From assembly GCF_038396765.1 (NCBI RefSeq), contig NZ_CP150096.1, positions 3,331,001 through 3,395,000 on the forward strand: a stretch of 64,000 bases of DNA, in the 5' to 3' direction. Numbering within the stretch: position 1 is the first letter of the stretch; each line of letters begins with the position of its first letter. This DNA comes from Chitinophaga caseinilytica. GTDB lineage: Bacteria; Bacteroidota; Bacteroidia; Chitinophagales; Chitinophagaceae. The position numbers were made by a program, and so were the translations under genes. Shown here piece after piece: positions 16,476-26,222 of this stretch. The notes beneath the pieces were generated by a model. The model did no database searches. It saw nothing but the letters and a program-made list of their open reading frames with translations, and was not told where the DNA came from.

Positions 16476-18527
16476 TTACTTATTATACTTAATCGACGCA
16501 TGCACGATCCTGGAAACGGAATTCGCGCCCACCGATCCGCCGGAAACGGCTGTAGACGTTCCTGCGGTCTTGTTGGTGACGCGGATGCGGATGTAGAGCG
16601 TCTCCAGTCCGCTGGCGGCCTGCGGGAACTGGAAGTTCACCACTTTGGTGCCAGCCACCTGGGTCAGCAGGGTGTTCGACCAGTTCACCACATCCTGGAA
16701 AGTGAAGGTGCCAACGGTGTTCCAGGTTGATGCGGCATCGTTGGTGGATGCCCATTCCACGGTGAAGTTGCGAGGCCCGCCGATGTCGGAATTCCCGTCC
16801 AGCTGAAGGGAAACCGGCGTGCTGATGCCTGCCGTCGATACTTCGATCATCCAGTATTCGCCGCGGTTTTCGGTGGCGTTCCACCAGTTTTTGGTGGCCC
16901 ATCCGCCATTGCCGACAGCCCCTTTGTTGGTGGTGGGCTCCTGCAGCAATGCGTTGAAGTCGGTGGCGGCGGAAATACCGCTGGAAGTGAAGTTCAGCCC
17001 GGCTTTGGGGCTTTGGTAGAATCGCCCGGATCCGGTTTCGGGGGTAAGCGGGTTCTGGGTGGCCGTGGGCGTGGCAGCAAATTCGTTGCGGAAGCGGCCC
17101 CATTCCACCAGTACGTTGGAGAACCCGTTTTCGCGGGATTGTTGTAGTGCAATGTCTTCCCGGCGGAGGTGGCGGATGGCGTATTTGCCGATGTTGCCGC
17201 CGTAACGGTCCATCGTTTCGCTCACCAGGATGCCGGCGATGGTGCCGGAGCCCTGGGGCAGGGCGTTCCCGTCCCGCCGGTAAGGCACGTCCAGGTTCGT
17301 GAGCAGGTACATGCCGTTGCCGCGGATGTCGCGGATATGCGTGGGGAAGCAGTCCATCCTGGCCGTATACCCTTCATTGATATTGGTGAAAGCGCCCCAG
17401 GGAACGGAAATCTCCACATCGCGCAGCTTCACGTAAGTATACAGGTCGTTATCGGTCAGGTCGCCGATGTATTTTTCGCGGGGCTGCAATGTGGCGGTAT
17501 TGCTTTCCTTCTGCATCACCTGCGGCGCTACGATACCCGATACCGTTACACGGTCAGGATTCGTAAGGCGGGCAAGGGTGGCGCCTTTTAACCAGATTTT
17601 CACATGGTCGTTGAAGCTGAAGATATTATCGCCCGGGGTTTGGGTCTTGATGTACAGCCCCATCGTACCGTCCATGCTTTGCACATACACGGCCACGGCG
17701 TTCTCCGATTTATCGACCGTATGCTTGTTGCTGGTGGCATTTAAATTTTTGGCGATGTTGGGATGCCCCTTGTCGCTGATCACGATCCCTTCCACATAAA
17801 TATTCTCATCGATAGTGCCGGCCGCGAGCGCCTGTTTGATGTAGGTGAAATCCTTCATCACCGCGCCCGTGAAATCGATGCCGGGATGCTGGTGGATGCG
17901 GACGGAATCGCGGGTAGTGGTGCCCAGCGCGTCGAGGTAACTGAGGGTGAGCAGGCCGCTGCGCATGGCGGCAGCGCGACTGGTATCGGCTTTCATGAAA
18001 AGGTAGCCGTTCTGGATGCTGGCGTTGCTGATCCAGTTTTGTTGTTCGGGATCGTCGAACCGGTAGCTGACGGTCATCTTTTCCAACGGCACGTTGGTGG
18101 TGATGACGGATTTGATGGAGCCGCCGTTCGCAATGCTTTGCAGCGTGGTGTCTGCGATGGCGATCTGCGGTGTGAGGCCCCGTTGCTGCAGGGAAATGGT
18201 GTCGGATTTGCCGCCTGCCCGCACGAGGATTTTCACCGCGCGGGGGAGATTGCCTTCGTTGCTGGTCACTTCCGCGTAAATGCTGCCTTTGCCTTCGCCG
18301 GAAGATTGCTGCAGCGTCATCCAGTCCGTTTTTTCGAGGGGCTCCACCGTCCATGTGCCTTCTGCGTACACGATGATCTGTGTGGTGTCGGGCAATGCGT
18401 TCAGGCGAACGATGCGGGTGTCTACGGCCAGTTCCGTCGTGAAATGGTAGTCTTCTTTCTTGCGGCAACCGGCGATGAGGATCGCTGCGGCGCCGGCGGC
18501 CAGGAGGAATTTATTGAAATGCTTCAT
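16476..18527 (-). CDS. BACON/DUF5689-like surface lipoprotein, module B
   Basis: The 683-residue lipoprotein has a lipobox ending IAGC (C21). Residues ~35-125 look like a BACON beta-sandwich (GTWTVEPLEKTDWMTLQQ...), and a second similar region follows to ~220. Residues ~225-455 resemble DUF5689, an OB-fold-like domain (NIYVEGIVISDKGHPN, GLYIKTQTPGD). The C-terminal ~200 residues form a beta-rich jelly-roll-like region (YWMIEVSTAGISTPVSLQL). There are no obvious catalytic motifs. It is the last gene of the minus-strand operon behind a secreted phosphodiesterase-fold enzyme, so a substrate-binding role at the surface is likely. Domain names rest on motif memory and should be confirmed by profile search. 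Confidence 0.75.
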   Translation of the reverse strand: MKHFNKFLLAAGAAAILIAGCRKKEDYHFTTELAVDTRIVRLNALPDTTQIIVYAEGTWTVEPLEKTDWMTLQQSSGEGKGSIYAEVTSNEGNLPRAVKILVRAGGKSDTISLQQRGLTPQIAIADTTLQSIANGGSIKSVITTNVPLEKMTVSYRFDDPEQQNWISNASIQNGYLFMKADTSRAAAMRSGLLTLSYLDALGTTTRDSVRIHQHPGIDFTGAVMKDFTYIKQALAAGTIDENIYVEGIVISDKGHPNIAKNLNATSNKHTVDKSENAVAVYVQSMDGTMGLYIKTQTPGDNIFSFNDHVKIWLKGATLARLTNPDRVTVSGIVAPQVMQKESNTATLQPREKYIGDLTDNDLYTYVKLRDVEISVPWGAFTNINEGYTARMDCFPTHIRDIRGNGMYLLTNLDVPYRRDGNALPQGSGTIAGILVSETMDRYGGNIGKYAIRHLRREDIALQQSRENGFSNVLVEWGRFRNEFAATPTATQNPLTPETGSGRFYQSPKAGLNFTSSGISAATDFNALLQEPTTNKGAVGNGGWATKNWWNATENRGEYWMIEVSTAGISTPVSLQLDGNSDIGGPRNFTVEWASTNDAASTWNTVGTFTFQDVVNWSNTLLTQVAGTKVVNFQFPQAASGLETLYIRIRVTNKTAGTSTAVSGGSVGANSVSRIVHASIKYNK

Positions 18528-18533
18528 GCCGTT

Positions 18534-19379
18534 TTATTGTTTGAGTTCGAGGAGAATGGGCCGGTGGTCGGAATGAACGGCCGTGAAGGGATCGTAGATG
18601 AACGCGCAGCGGATGATCTTCTTTTTCAGGTCGCCGGAAAGGTACACGTAATCGATGCGCGCGTTGGTAGCGATGATGCTTTTGCCGGATTGCGCCTGCT
18701 GCCGTTCGTCGAACGTTTTGCCGGCGTCGGTGAAGCCCGCGTCCAGCATCTGCTGCTGCACGGCGTAGTCTACCACGCCGCCTTCGGCGAGATTGTCGAG
18801 CACGGGGCGCTGGGCGGCCGCGGCTTTCTGGCGGGCGAGATAATCCGATTTTTCGATGCGTTCCCTGTCCAGCGGCGACACGGAATTGAAATCGCCCATC
18901 ACGATCCGGTTCTTTTTATCGGTCTGCAAATCCATATTGGCGATCACCTGCGCGATCTCGGCCCTTCTTTTCTTATGCTTGTGCGGGTTGAGGTGCAGCA
19001 CCACGATGTTGTATTTTCCCACTTTCGCCATGATGAAGCCATGGGTCATGTTGTCGTTGATCTTCTGGATGCCGGCGATGGGGAAGCGGGACGTGAGGCC
19101 TGTGGGATAGCCGTTTTCCTTCACGATCACCGCGTAGGGATGGCCGTAGCTCAGCGCCAGTTCTTCCAGCGATTTCTGGGTGAAACCGTTGCATTCCTGC
19201 AGGGCTACCACATCGGGCCGGTGATCCTTCACCCATTCCACGAATACTTTTTTACCGCGGGTGGTGTCTTTCACCATCCCTTCGAGGATGTTATAGCTGA
19301 GTACGCGCAGTGTGTCCTGTGCCGCGGCGGAAAAGCAGGCCAGGAGCAGGATGGCCAGGAGCGTGATATTTCTTTTCAT
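18534..19379 (-). CDS. Secreted endonuclease/exonuclease/phosphatase-family enzyme, module B
   Basis: The 281-residue protein has a signal peptide (ending FSAAAQ) and the complete EEP catalytic set: N30 (LSYNI), E62 (LQECNG), H129 (LHLNP), D163 and N165 (GDFNS), D243 (RIDYVY) and D271-H272 (HSDHRP). The fold cleaves phosphodiester or phosphomonoester bonds with a divalent metal. Members include DNase I, sphingomyelinases and inositol-phosphate phosphatases. The length and signal peptide fit a periplasmic or surface enzyme that releases phosphate, nucleotides or head groups. It sits 5 bases after the SusD gene, so it probably prepares the substrate imported by this module. Confidence 0.9.
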   Translation of the reverse strand: MKRNITLLAILLLACFSAAAQDTLRVLSYNILEGMVKDTTRGKKVFVEWVKDHRPDVVALQECNGFTQKSLEELALSYGHPYAVIVKENGYPTGLTSRFPIAGIQKINDNMTHGFIMAKVGKYNIVVLHLNPHKHKKRRAEIAQVIANMDLQTDKKNRIVMGDFNSVSPLDRERIEKSDYLARQKAAAAQRPVLDNLAEGGVVDYAVQQQMLDAGFTDAGKTFDERQQAQSGKSIIATNARIDYVYLSGDLKKKIIRCAFIYDPFTAVHSDHRPILLELKQ

Positions 19380-19384
19380 GTGTA

Positions 19385-20896
19385 TTACTGGTTGTAGGCG
19401 GGATTGGTTAATATGCCGTTGGAGCGCATCACTTCCTTATCCGGGATGGGATAGAATTCGTGATAGGGCAGGGCGTTGTCTTTGATGACGGGGTATTCCG
19501 TGGCGATGGTTTCCTGGATGGCGCGGAACCAGTCTCCCCAGCGCACGAGGTCCCACTTCCGGCCGTATTCGCCCATCAGCTCGCGTGCGCGTTCTTTCTT
19601 CACTTCCTCCAGGAATTCCGTTTTTCCGGGATATGCCGTCAATACGAAATCTGCGTTGGCGCGGGATTTCACTTCGTTGATGCATTGCATGGCCAGGTCG
19701 GTATTGCCGGTTTCGTTGGCAGCTTCGGCCAGCATGAGCAGCGCATCCGCATAGCGGAACACTTTCTGGTTGTTGCCGTCGGCGATGTTGGTCATGCCCG
19801 GGCACCAGAACTTCGGCCCCATCCAGGCTTTGCCGGTGCCGTTGTTGGCCATGGGCCGCTTGAACCAGGTGCCGTTGTAGGAATACGCGAGGATGATCTC
19901 CTTGCGCGGGTCGGCCAGGTCGTAGAGCGACATCATATATTCCGAAGGCGTAATACTGTTGAAGGGATTGGCCGCATTCCCCAGTTCCGGGATGTCCACG
20001 CCGTCGTACACGCTCGTGCCGGAAGCTTTGGTGGGGGTGAAGAAAGCCGCTACGGTGGAGGTTTTCTTCAGGCCGGCGGCCGACCAGGTATATTGCACCT
20101 CGAAAATTGATTCGGGCGTGTTCTTGTTCCGGAAATACATATCGGTGAGGGGATATTGCACGAGCTGGCCGTAGATCTTCCGGATTTCCTCCATGGCGCT
20201 TTCGCAGGTGGCGTAATCCTTGTTCCACAGGGCCAGTTTGCCAATGAGCATATACGCCAAGGACGCGGATATGCGGTTGTCTTTCACTTCGGAAGTGCGC
20301 GTTTGTGGCAGTTTAGGCGCGTATTCCTTCAGCTCGTTGATGAGCGCCGTCCGGGTTTCGCTGGCGTTCATGCGGCCCAGCTTACCGATGGTCTCCAGCA
20401 CATCCAGGCTGTTGACATCCGCCGTGTAGAACGGCACGTCGCCGAAATTGCTGGTGAGGATGTAATAATACAGGGCCCTCAGCGCAACGGCTTCCCCTTT
20501 CAGCGCGGGTTTCCGGTCTTCGGCGATCTTCGCCTTTTCGATCCCCGCGATGGCCGCGTTGCAATACATCACGCCGCGGTAGCAGGCCGTCCATACGTTA
20601 TCTCCCATCCCCGGATTGGCGGGGGAAATCTCGAGCTTGGCGTCGAGGTTGGAGGAATTAAGGAACGCCAGGTCGGTCACCGCTTCGATGGAAACCATGA
20701 GATCGGCGGCGTAAATGTTGGTAAGATCGATGTAACAGCCGTTCAGCGCGGCGATGCACTGGCTCTCCGATTTGAAGAATCCGTCTGCGTCCACGAAGCT
20801 GTGCTTCTCTTCTTCCAGCAGCTTGGCGCAGCTGCCCAATGTGAGGGAGCCGCCGAGCAACAGGAGATATAATATGCGGTGCTTGTTCGTTTTCAT
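19385..20896 (-). CDS. SusD/RagB surface lipoprotein, module B
   Basis: The 503-residue protein has a lipoprotein signal (LTLGSC, C23) and the SusD layout: N-terminal lipoprotein arm (FVDADGFFKSESQCIAALNGCY), TPR-like helices (ALRALYYYILTSNFGDVP), a substrate-binding loop region and the conserved C-terminal block (EVKKERARELMGEYGRKWDLVRWGDW, abridged here to its start and end). It would form the lid of the SusC barrel encoded 11 bases upstream and bind the substrate outside the cell. The intact frame contrasts with the broken SusD of module A. Confidence 0.93.
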   Translation of the reverse strand: MKTNKHRILYLLLLGGSLTLGSCAKLLEEEKHSFVDADGFFKSESQCIAALNGCYIDLTNIYAADLMVSIEAVTDLAFLNSSNLDAKLEISPANPGMGDNVWTACYRGVMYCNAAIAGIEKAKIAEDRKPALKGEAVALRALYYYILTSNFGDVPFYTADVNSLDVLETIGKLGRMNASETRTALINELKEYAPKLPQTRTSEVKDNRISASLAYMLIGKLALWNKDYATCESAMEEIRKIYGQLVQYPLTDMYFRNKNTPESIFEVQYTWSAAGLKKTSTVAAFFTPTKASGTSVYDGVDIPELGNAANPFNSITPSEYMMSLYDLADPRKEIILAYSYNGTWFKRPMANNGTGKAWMGPKFWCPGMTNIADGNNQKVFRYADALLMLAEAANETGNTDLAMQCINEVKSRANADFVLTAYPGKTEFLEEVKKERARELMGEYGRKWDLVRWGDWFRAIQETIATEYPVIKDNALPYHEFYPIPDKEVMRSNGILTNPAYNQ

Positions 20897-20907
20897 GTTC
20901 GGTGTTT

Positions 20908-23900
20908 TTAGAATTTCAGTTCTGCGCTAAAGGTGATGGTACGACTGGTCGGATAGGCGCCGTTGTCCATCCTGCGGATGGTGGAGCCGCCGCTTTGGGT
21001 AGATACTTCGGGATCATAGCCGTTGTAATGCTTCCAGAGGAAAAGATTGTTGCCGGTCAGCGCGAGGTAGAGCGAATTCAGCCTTTTGCCGGTGATGCCG
21101 TTGAGGTTGACGGGGTACCCGAGCGAGAGGTTCTTGAACCGCAGGAACGTAGCGTCGTGCAGGAAGCGGTCGTTCGGGATATCGTCTTTCGAATCCGCCC
21201 GCGGGTAATCGGAGCCCGGGTTGCGCACCGGGTGCCAGGCGTTCACCATGTAGCGGAACTGGTTGCTGAGGTAAGTGCCCGTGCCCATGAACAATTCGGT
21301 GGGATTGTAGATCTTCCCGCCCAGCGAATAGTTGAAATAGAACGAAACACTCAGTTTTTTGATCCGGAAAGTATTCTGGATGCCGCCGTACACATAGGGG
21401 TCGGCGTTCCCGAGATAGATAAGGTCGTTATTATCGAGCACACCGTCGCGGTTCTGGTCGATGTAGCGCTGGCGGCCGGGCTGGTAGAAGTTCACTGCCG
21501 CAGAGGCATATTCCTTCGTCTCCTTGTTCTTCTCGATTTCCGCCGTATTCTTCCACACGCCGGCGTATTGCATGCCCCAAACGGCGTTGAGCGGCCGGCC
21601 CTTTTCGTACCCATACATCATGTACTGCGCGCCATATGGGTTGTCGTATACGGATACGCGCTCGTATCCGCCGATATCTTCCACCCGCTGCGTGTTATGC
21701 GCCGCGGTCACGGAGGTAGACCAGGAGAAGTTTTTCCGGCGGATGTTTTCATGGTTGACGGTCAGCTCGATCCCGCGGTTGGAGGTTTTGCCGATGTTGG
21801 CCAGGCGCGAGCCGTAACCCACGTGGGTAGGCAGTTGTACGGTGAGCAGCAGGTCGGAGGTGCGGCTTTGGTAGAGGTCGAGCACGATGTCGAGCCGCTT
21901 GTTGAAGAACGACACGTCGAGCCCGGCGTTGAACGTGGTGGTCTTTTCCCAGGTAAGGCCTTCGTTGGCGATGCGGGAGGGATAGTAGGCCACGGGCTGC
22001 GCGCCGCCGAAGAGGTAGCCGCCGGTGGTAGACGTGAGCCGGGAGAGCGACTGGTACCTGCTGATGGCGTCGTTGCCGGAAGTACCGCCGCTCAGGCGCA
22101 GGGAGAGCTCGCTCAGTTTGTTGAAGCGCTGCATGAAGGGCTCGCTGCTGATGTTCCATTTAAACGCGCCGGAGGGAAAAAACGCCCATTTATTGTCGGA
22201 AGAGAAGTTCGACGCCCCGTCGCGGCGCATGGTGGCGGTGAGGTAATACCGGTTGCGGTAATTGTAATTGACGCGGGCGAGGTGGCTCATCCGGCCCTGG
22301 GTTTCCAGGGAAGAGCCGAGGTTGATCGTTTCCTTGGAAGGCAGCGCGCCCATGTCGTTGTTCTCGATATCGTCGATGAAATAACCCTGTCCGCTGGTGG
22401 TCATGTTATTGTATTGGCGCTTCTGCATGGTGAAGCCGTACATCGCATCGAAATTATGGCGCTTGTTGAACGTGCGCTTGTACGTGATGGTGTTTTCGTT
22501 CAGCAGGTTGTTTTCCGCGTATGCGCTCTTGTACGCATAGCCGCCGGAGTTGGCGTTCTGGCGCGAGGGCATGGTGGACGGGATGTACTGGTCGTTGGTC
22601 CGCGAAAGGTCGGAATAGGAAATGGTAGACCGCACCAGGATGTTTTTGACCGGGGTGATCTCCACGTAGGCCATGGAACTGAGGCTTTTCTCCAGCCGGT
22701 CGTTCTTCCGCAGTAACACGTTGGCCAGCGGCGAGTCGAACAGGGTGCCGCTGTACCACTGGGAGTTCCAGTCGTTGAAACTGCCGTCCTGCTTATATGC
22801 GGGAATGGTGGGGGCGAGGAAGATGGTGGAACGGTACCACAACGTCTGCGTGCCCACATCGGCATTGTTGAGCGCCCGGTCGAGGTTGGAATAGTTGAAA
22901 CGGACGCCGGCTTTTACGTATTGATTGATGGTACGGTCGAGGTTCAGGCGCACCTGGTAGCGTTTCATGCCGCTGTTTTTGATGATGCCCTGGTTGTTGT
23001 TGTAGTTGGCGGAAAAGAAGTACTGGGTAGCTTTGTCGCCGCCGGAGGCAGACAGCGTCAGGTTATGGTACGGCGCCCTCCGGGTGATCTCCTGCGTCCA
23101 GTTGGTACCGTCGCCGAGGGCGAGCGGATTGGGGTAGGGATATTCTTCCAGCGGTTTGGTCTGGTTGGCCGTGCTGGCGAAATAATACCGGTCGTTCTGC
23201 AACTGCGCGAACTCGGTGGCGTTCATGAGGTCGAGGTAGCGGGGTAGCTCGGAGAAGCCCACGTCGTTGCGCAACGTGAAACTGGTTTTGCCTTTCTTGT
23301 CGCCGCCCGATTTGGTGGTGATGATGATGACGCCGTTGCTGCCGCGGGAGCCGTAGATGGCCGTGGAGGAGGCGTCTTTCAGGACACTGATGTTCTCGAT
23401 GTCGGAAGGGTTGAGCTCACTCAGGGAGGTGATGGCGTCCATGAGGCCGTCCACGATGTACAGCGGTTCGTTGCTGGCCGTGATGGAGCGGGTGCCGCGG
23501 ATGCGGACGGAGGTGCCGGAACCGGGTTCCCCGTCCGCCGAAACGAATTCCGCACCGGCGATGCGCCCCTGCAGCATCTGGTCTACCCGCGCCACGGGAA
23601 CATCCGCCAGGTCAGACATTTTTACGGTAGACACGGCGCCGGTCAGGTCTTTTTTCTGTACGCTGCCATACCCGATCACCACTACTTCGTTCACGTTTTT
23701 CTTCGACGGGGAAAGCTGTACCACGAGCGGCTGTTTGATATCTTTCACGGCAATCGCTTTCCTTTCGAAGCCCAGGTAGGTGATGAACAGGATGTCCTGT
23801 TTATCCGCCTCGATGGAAAATTCCCCGTTCTCGTTCGTCTGCACGCCGCGCGAAGTGCCCGCCACGGCGATGGTGGCGCCGGGAAGCGCGTTGCCTTCTT

Positions 23901-24279
23901 CGTCGGTGACGCGGCCTTTAACGGGCTGGGCCTGTGCCGCAGTGGCGGCGGATTGCGGTGCGCGTGGCCGTTCCTTGATCGTGATCGTTTTGTTGCTGAT
24001 CTCGTAATCGATGGGCTGGCCGGCCATGATGTCGGACAGGAAGGATTCGAGCGGTTTGTTGCGGGCTTCTACATTTACCGGCGTGGTTTTGGCCAGCAGG
24101 GAAAGGTTGTAGAATACCACGTACCCCGTCTGTTTCTCCAGCCTGGCGAAGATCTCCGGGAAAGCGAGCTGTTTGCCCGTCATGGTAATCGTCTGGGCGG
24201 CAACGTTGGCCTGTACCTGTAAGGTCAGCACCGTGGCCAGCAGCAGGATCAGTTTCATGACTGTCGGTTTTGGTTTCAT
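20908..24279 (-). CDS. SusC/RagA TonB-dependent transporter with STN domain, module B
   Basis: About 1123 residues from the ATG at 24279; in-frame alternatives are 24309 and 24258. After the signal peptide (core LILLLATVLTL) come an STN domain (~30-105, LEKQTGYVVFYN), a carboxypeptidase-regulatory-like domain (VTDEEGNALPGATI), the SusC-typical VVVIGYG segment, a plug (IVDGLMDAITSL, LKDASSTAIYGSRGS) and a barrel ending in F. The STN domain and the sigma/FecR genes upstream on the same strand imply substrate-triggered induction. The substrate is inferred from the neighbouring phosphodiesterase-fold enzyme to contain a phosphoester. Confidence 0.93.
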   Translation of the reverse strand: MKPKPTVMKLILLLATVLTLQVQANVAAQTITMTGKQLAFPEIFARLEKQTGYVVFYNLSLLAKTTPVNVEARNKPLESFLSDIMAGQPIDYEISNKTITIKERPRAPQSAATAAQAQPVKGRVTDEEGNALPGATIAVAGTSRGVQTNENGEFSIEADKQDILFITYLGFERKAIAVKDIKQPLVVQLSPSKKNVNEVVVIGYGSVQKKDLTGAVSTVKMSDLADVPVARVDQMLQGRIAGAEFVSADGEPGSGTSVRIRGTRSITASNEPLYIVDGLMDAITSLSELNPSDIENISVLKDASSTAIYGSRGSNGVIIITTKSGGDKKGKTSFTLRNDVGFSELPRYLDLMNATEFAQLQNDRYYFASTANQTKPLEEYPYPNPLALGDGTNWTQEITRRAPYHNLTLSASGGDKATQYFFSANYNNNQGIIKNSGMKRYQVRLNLDRTINQYVKAGVRFNYSNLDRALNNADVGTQTLWYRSTIFLAPTIPAYKQDGSFNDWNSQWYSGTLFDSPLANVLLRKNDRLEKSLSSMAYVEITPVKNILVRSTISYSDLSRTNDQYIPSTMPSRQNANSGGYAYKSAYAENNLLNENTITYKRTFNKRHNFDAMYGFTMQKRQYNNMTTSGQGYFIDDIENNDMGALPSKETINLGSSLETQGRMSHLARVNYNYRNRYYLTATMRRDGASNFSSDNKWAFFPSGAFKWNISSEPFMQRFNKLSELSLRLSGGTSGNDAISRYQSLSRLTSTTGGYLFGGAQPVAYYPSRIANEGLTWEKTTTFNAGLDVSFFNKRLDIVLDLYQSRTSDLLLTVQLPTHVGYGSRLANIGKTSNRGIELTVNHENIRRKNFSWSTSVTAAHNTQRVEDIGGYERVSVYDNPYGAQYMMYGYEKGRPLNAVWGMQYAGVWKNTAEIEKNKETKEYASAAVNFYQPGRQRYIDQNRDGVLDNNDLIYLGNADPYVYGGIQNTFRIKKLSVSFYFNYSLGGKIYNPTELFMGTGTYLSNQFRYMVNAWHPVRNPGSDYPRADSKDDIPNDRFLHDATFLRFKNLSLGYPVNLNGITGKRLNSLYLALTGNNLFLWKHYNGYDPEVSTQSGGSTIRRMDNGAYPTSRTITFSAELKF

Positions 24280-24394
24280 GATGTGTTTGCGGTCAAAAAT
24301 GTGCGTCATTTCCGTATGTGAAATTTTAGGGCATAGGTAGCCCGGCCTTAACCGGGGTTAAGGTGCGGGGACTGTATGTGCCGGATTGAATTTT

Positions 24395-25540
24395 TTATGG
24401 TGTGATGATCAGTTTCCTGCCTTCCAGCCTGCAATGCACGTCGGATATGGCCAGTATCCGGGTGATCTGCTGGAGGGAAAGGCTGCGTTCCATTTTTCCG
24501 CCGAATCGCAGGGGCGGTATGTCGGTTTCGTAGATTACGTCGATATCGTACCAGCGTTCCAGTTGTTTCATGACTTCGCGGATGTCTGCATTGTCGAAAT
24601 TGAACATCCCGTTCCGCCAGGCCATCACCTGGCTGGTGTCGGCTTTCACGATTTTTATCGCATTTTCTCCGGTGATCCGCGCCTGTTCGCCCGGTTGCAG
24701 CACGCGCTGGTCCACGGCCACCTTGCCCTGGAGGAGCGTGGCGGCGATGAGCGGATCGTTGCCGTAGGCGGAAACGTTGAACCGCGTTCCCAGCACCAGT
24801 ACTTCCGTTCGTCCGTTCACTTTCACCTTGAACGGTTTGGCCGCCATGGGCCGGATGTCGAAATAGGCTTCGCCCTTCAGTTCCACCGTTCTTTCCGCGG
24901 CATCGAAGCTGGTCGGGTACCGCAGGCTGCTGGCCGCGTTGAGCCATACGCCTGAACCGTCTGGCAGGGTTACGTGGAACACGCGGCCGCGGGGCGTGGA
25001 AAGGGTGTTGAAGGTGGATTCTCCGGGCTGCGCATCATCGTACGCCAGCGATCCGTTCCCCAGTTTCACGGAAGTGCCGCCCTGCTGGGCGATCACGCCC
25101 TGGCCAAGACTGTCGAGCGGAACGGTTTGCCCGTTCCCCAATGTCAGCAACGCTCCGCTGGATGCAGGCAAGATCTCCTGCGGCGGGGTTTCTTCCGTTT
25201 TTACCAGCGGTTGCTGCGCGGGCCGCATTTGCTGAACGCCCGTCCACACCAGTGCCGCAACCGCCGCTGCGGCCGCGGCTGTGATGGCCACGGTGCGGAG
25301 GATGGTTTTCCGCCGCGCGGGCTTCGCCTGTGCCTCCAGGATGATGGACAGGATGGCGCCGGCGCGCTCGTCGGCCACGGGCTTTTCATCGCCGGTGGTG
25401 GAAAGGATGGCCTCGTCCAGCAGCCGCTGCAGGTCTGCATCGTGCTCCGGCTTCGCCAGCAGGGCGTAGAGTTCCTGTTTTTCGGCGGGTGTGCAGGCGC
25501 CGGCCAGGAGTTTATGGAACAGCTCGTCTAGTCTGGACAT
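24395..25540 (-). CDS. FecR-family anti-sigma factor, module B
   Basis: The 381-residue protein has a cytoplasmic N-terminus, one alanine-rich membrane helix at ~81-101, a periplasmic FecR domain (TPRGRVFHVTLPDGSGVWLN, GEAYFDI) and a DUF4974-like C-terminus (FNFDNADIREVMKQLERWY). It lies between its sigma gene (25620-26222) and susC, with 79 and 115 bases on either side. Its role is to hold the module B sigma factor inactive until the SusC STN domain signals. Confidence 0.92.
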   Translation of the reverse strand: MSRLDELFHKLLAGACTPAEKQELYALLAKPEHDADLQRLLDEAILSTTGDEKPVADERAGAILSIILEAQAKPARRKTILRTVAITAAAAAAVAALVWTGVQQMRPAQQPLVKTEETPPQEILPASSGALLTLGNGQTVPLDSLGQGVIAQQGGTSVKLGNGSLAYDDAQPGESTFNTLSTPRGRVFHVTLPDGSGVWLNAASSLRYPTSFDAAERTVELKGEAYFDIRPMAAKPFKVKVNGRTEVLVLGTRFNVSAYGNDPLIAATLLQGKVAVDQRVLQPGEQARITGENAIKIVKADTSQVMAWRNGMFNFDNADIREVMKQLERWYDIDVIYETDIPPLRFGGKMERSLSLQQITRILAISDVHCRLEGRKLIITP

Positions 25541-25619
25541 TCGGTTCTGTTATGCGTTTCTATTAAAGGAGACAGTAAAAAAAGGGGAGCGGGTCAGCCG
25601 GGCGGAAAAAAATTTCAGA

Positions 25620-26222
25620 TCATAATATTCCCTTAACAATGGTGAGCGCCGCCCAGGTGCCCAGGTGCGATACGCAGTATACGCGGATGAACTGCATGGC
25701 GTCGGAAAGGTGGCGTTTTACGGTTTCGGGGGAAAGGTTGAGCTCCACGGCGGCTTCTTCGCGCTTGAGGCCGTGTTCCTTGATGAGGCGGTATACTTTC
25801 TTTTGCTGCGGCGGCAGGCGGTCTATGGCCTGTTGCAGCACTTTGCGGTATTCTTTTTCCTGCAGTATGGCGGCGGGATTGTCTGACGCGGGGTACAAGG
25901 CATATTCCTCGGCGTCCGCCAGCGGCGCGGGTTGCGTGCGATGCGCGGTTTGTTTGAGGAGGTTGAAGAGATGGTTGCGGGTGATGGTGAACAGCCAGGC
26001 CGCGAAATGCGTGACCTGCGGGAGTTGTTCCCTTTTAAGCCAGACCTTCAGGAATACATCGAGCAGCACCTCTTCGGCGATGGCTTCGGAGCCTGTCACT
26101 TTAAAAGCGATGGCGTACACCTTGTTCCGGTAATGATGGAATATCTCGCTGAATGCTTTTTCATCGCCTTCCGCAACGGCCTGCAGCAAGCCCCGTCCGA
26201 TTTCTTCTTTGCGTTCAGACAT
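25620..26222 (-). CDS. ECF RNA polymerase sigma factor (FecI-like), module B
   Basis: The 200-residue protein has region 2 (AFSEIFHHYRNKVYAIAFKV, then AEEVLLDVFLKVW) and region 4 (LPPQQKKVYRLIKEHGLKRE, helix-turn-helix AAVELNLSPETVKRHL). The last ~25 residues (LGTWAALTIVKGIL) are hydrophobic, a tail often seen in Bacteroidota FecI proteins. It is the first gene of the minus-strand operon and is transcribed divergently from the metal-efflux operon. Confidence 0.92.
   Translation of the reverse strand: MSERKEEIGRGLLQAVAEGDEKAFSEIFHHYRNKVYAIAFKVTGSEAIAEEVLLDVFLKVWLKREQLPQVTHFAAWLFTITRNHLFNLLKQTAHRTQPAPLADAEEYALYPASDNPAAILQEKEYRKVLQQAIDRLPPQQKKVYRLIKEHGLKREEAAVELNLSPETVKRHLSDAMQFIRVYCVSHLGTWAALTIVKGIL

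Noticed and set aside
17763..19397. 544-codon plus-strand open frame over the lipoprotein and EEP genes
   Set aside because: It spans two well-supported minus-strand genes and their junction, with shadow-type composition.
20902..22716. 604-codon plus-strand open frame over susC of module B
   Set aside because: It is the antisense shadow of a well-conserved SusC barrel.
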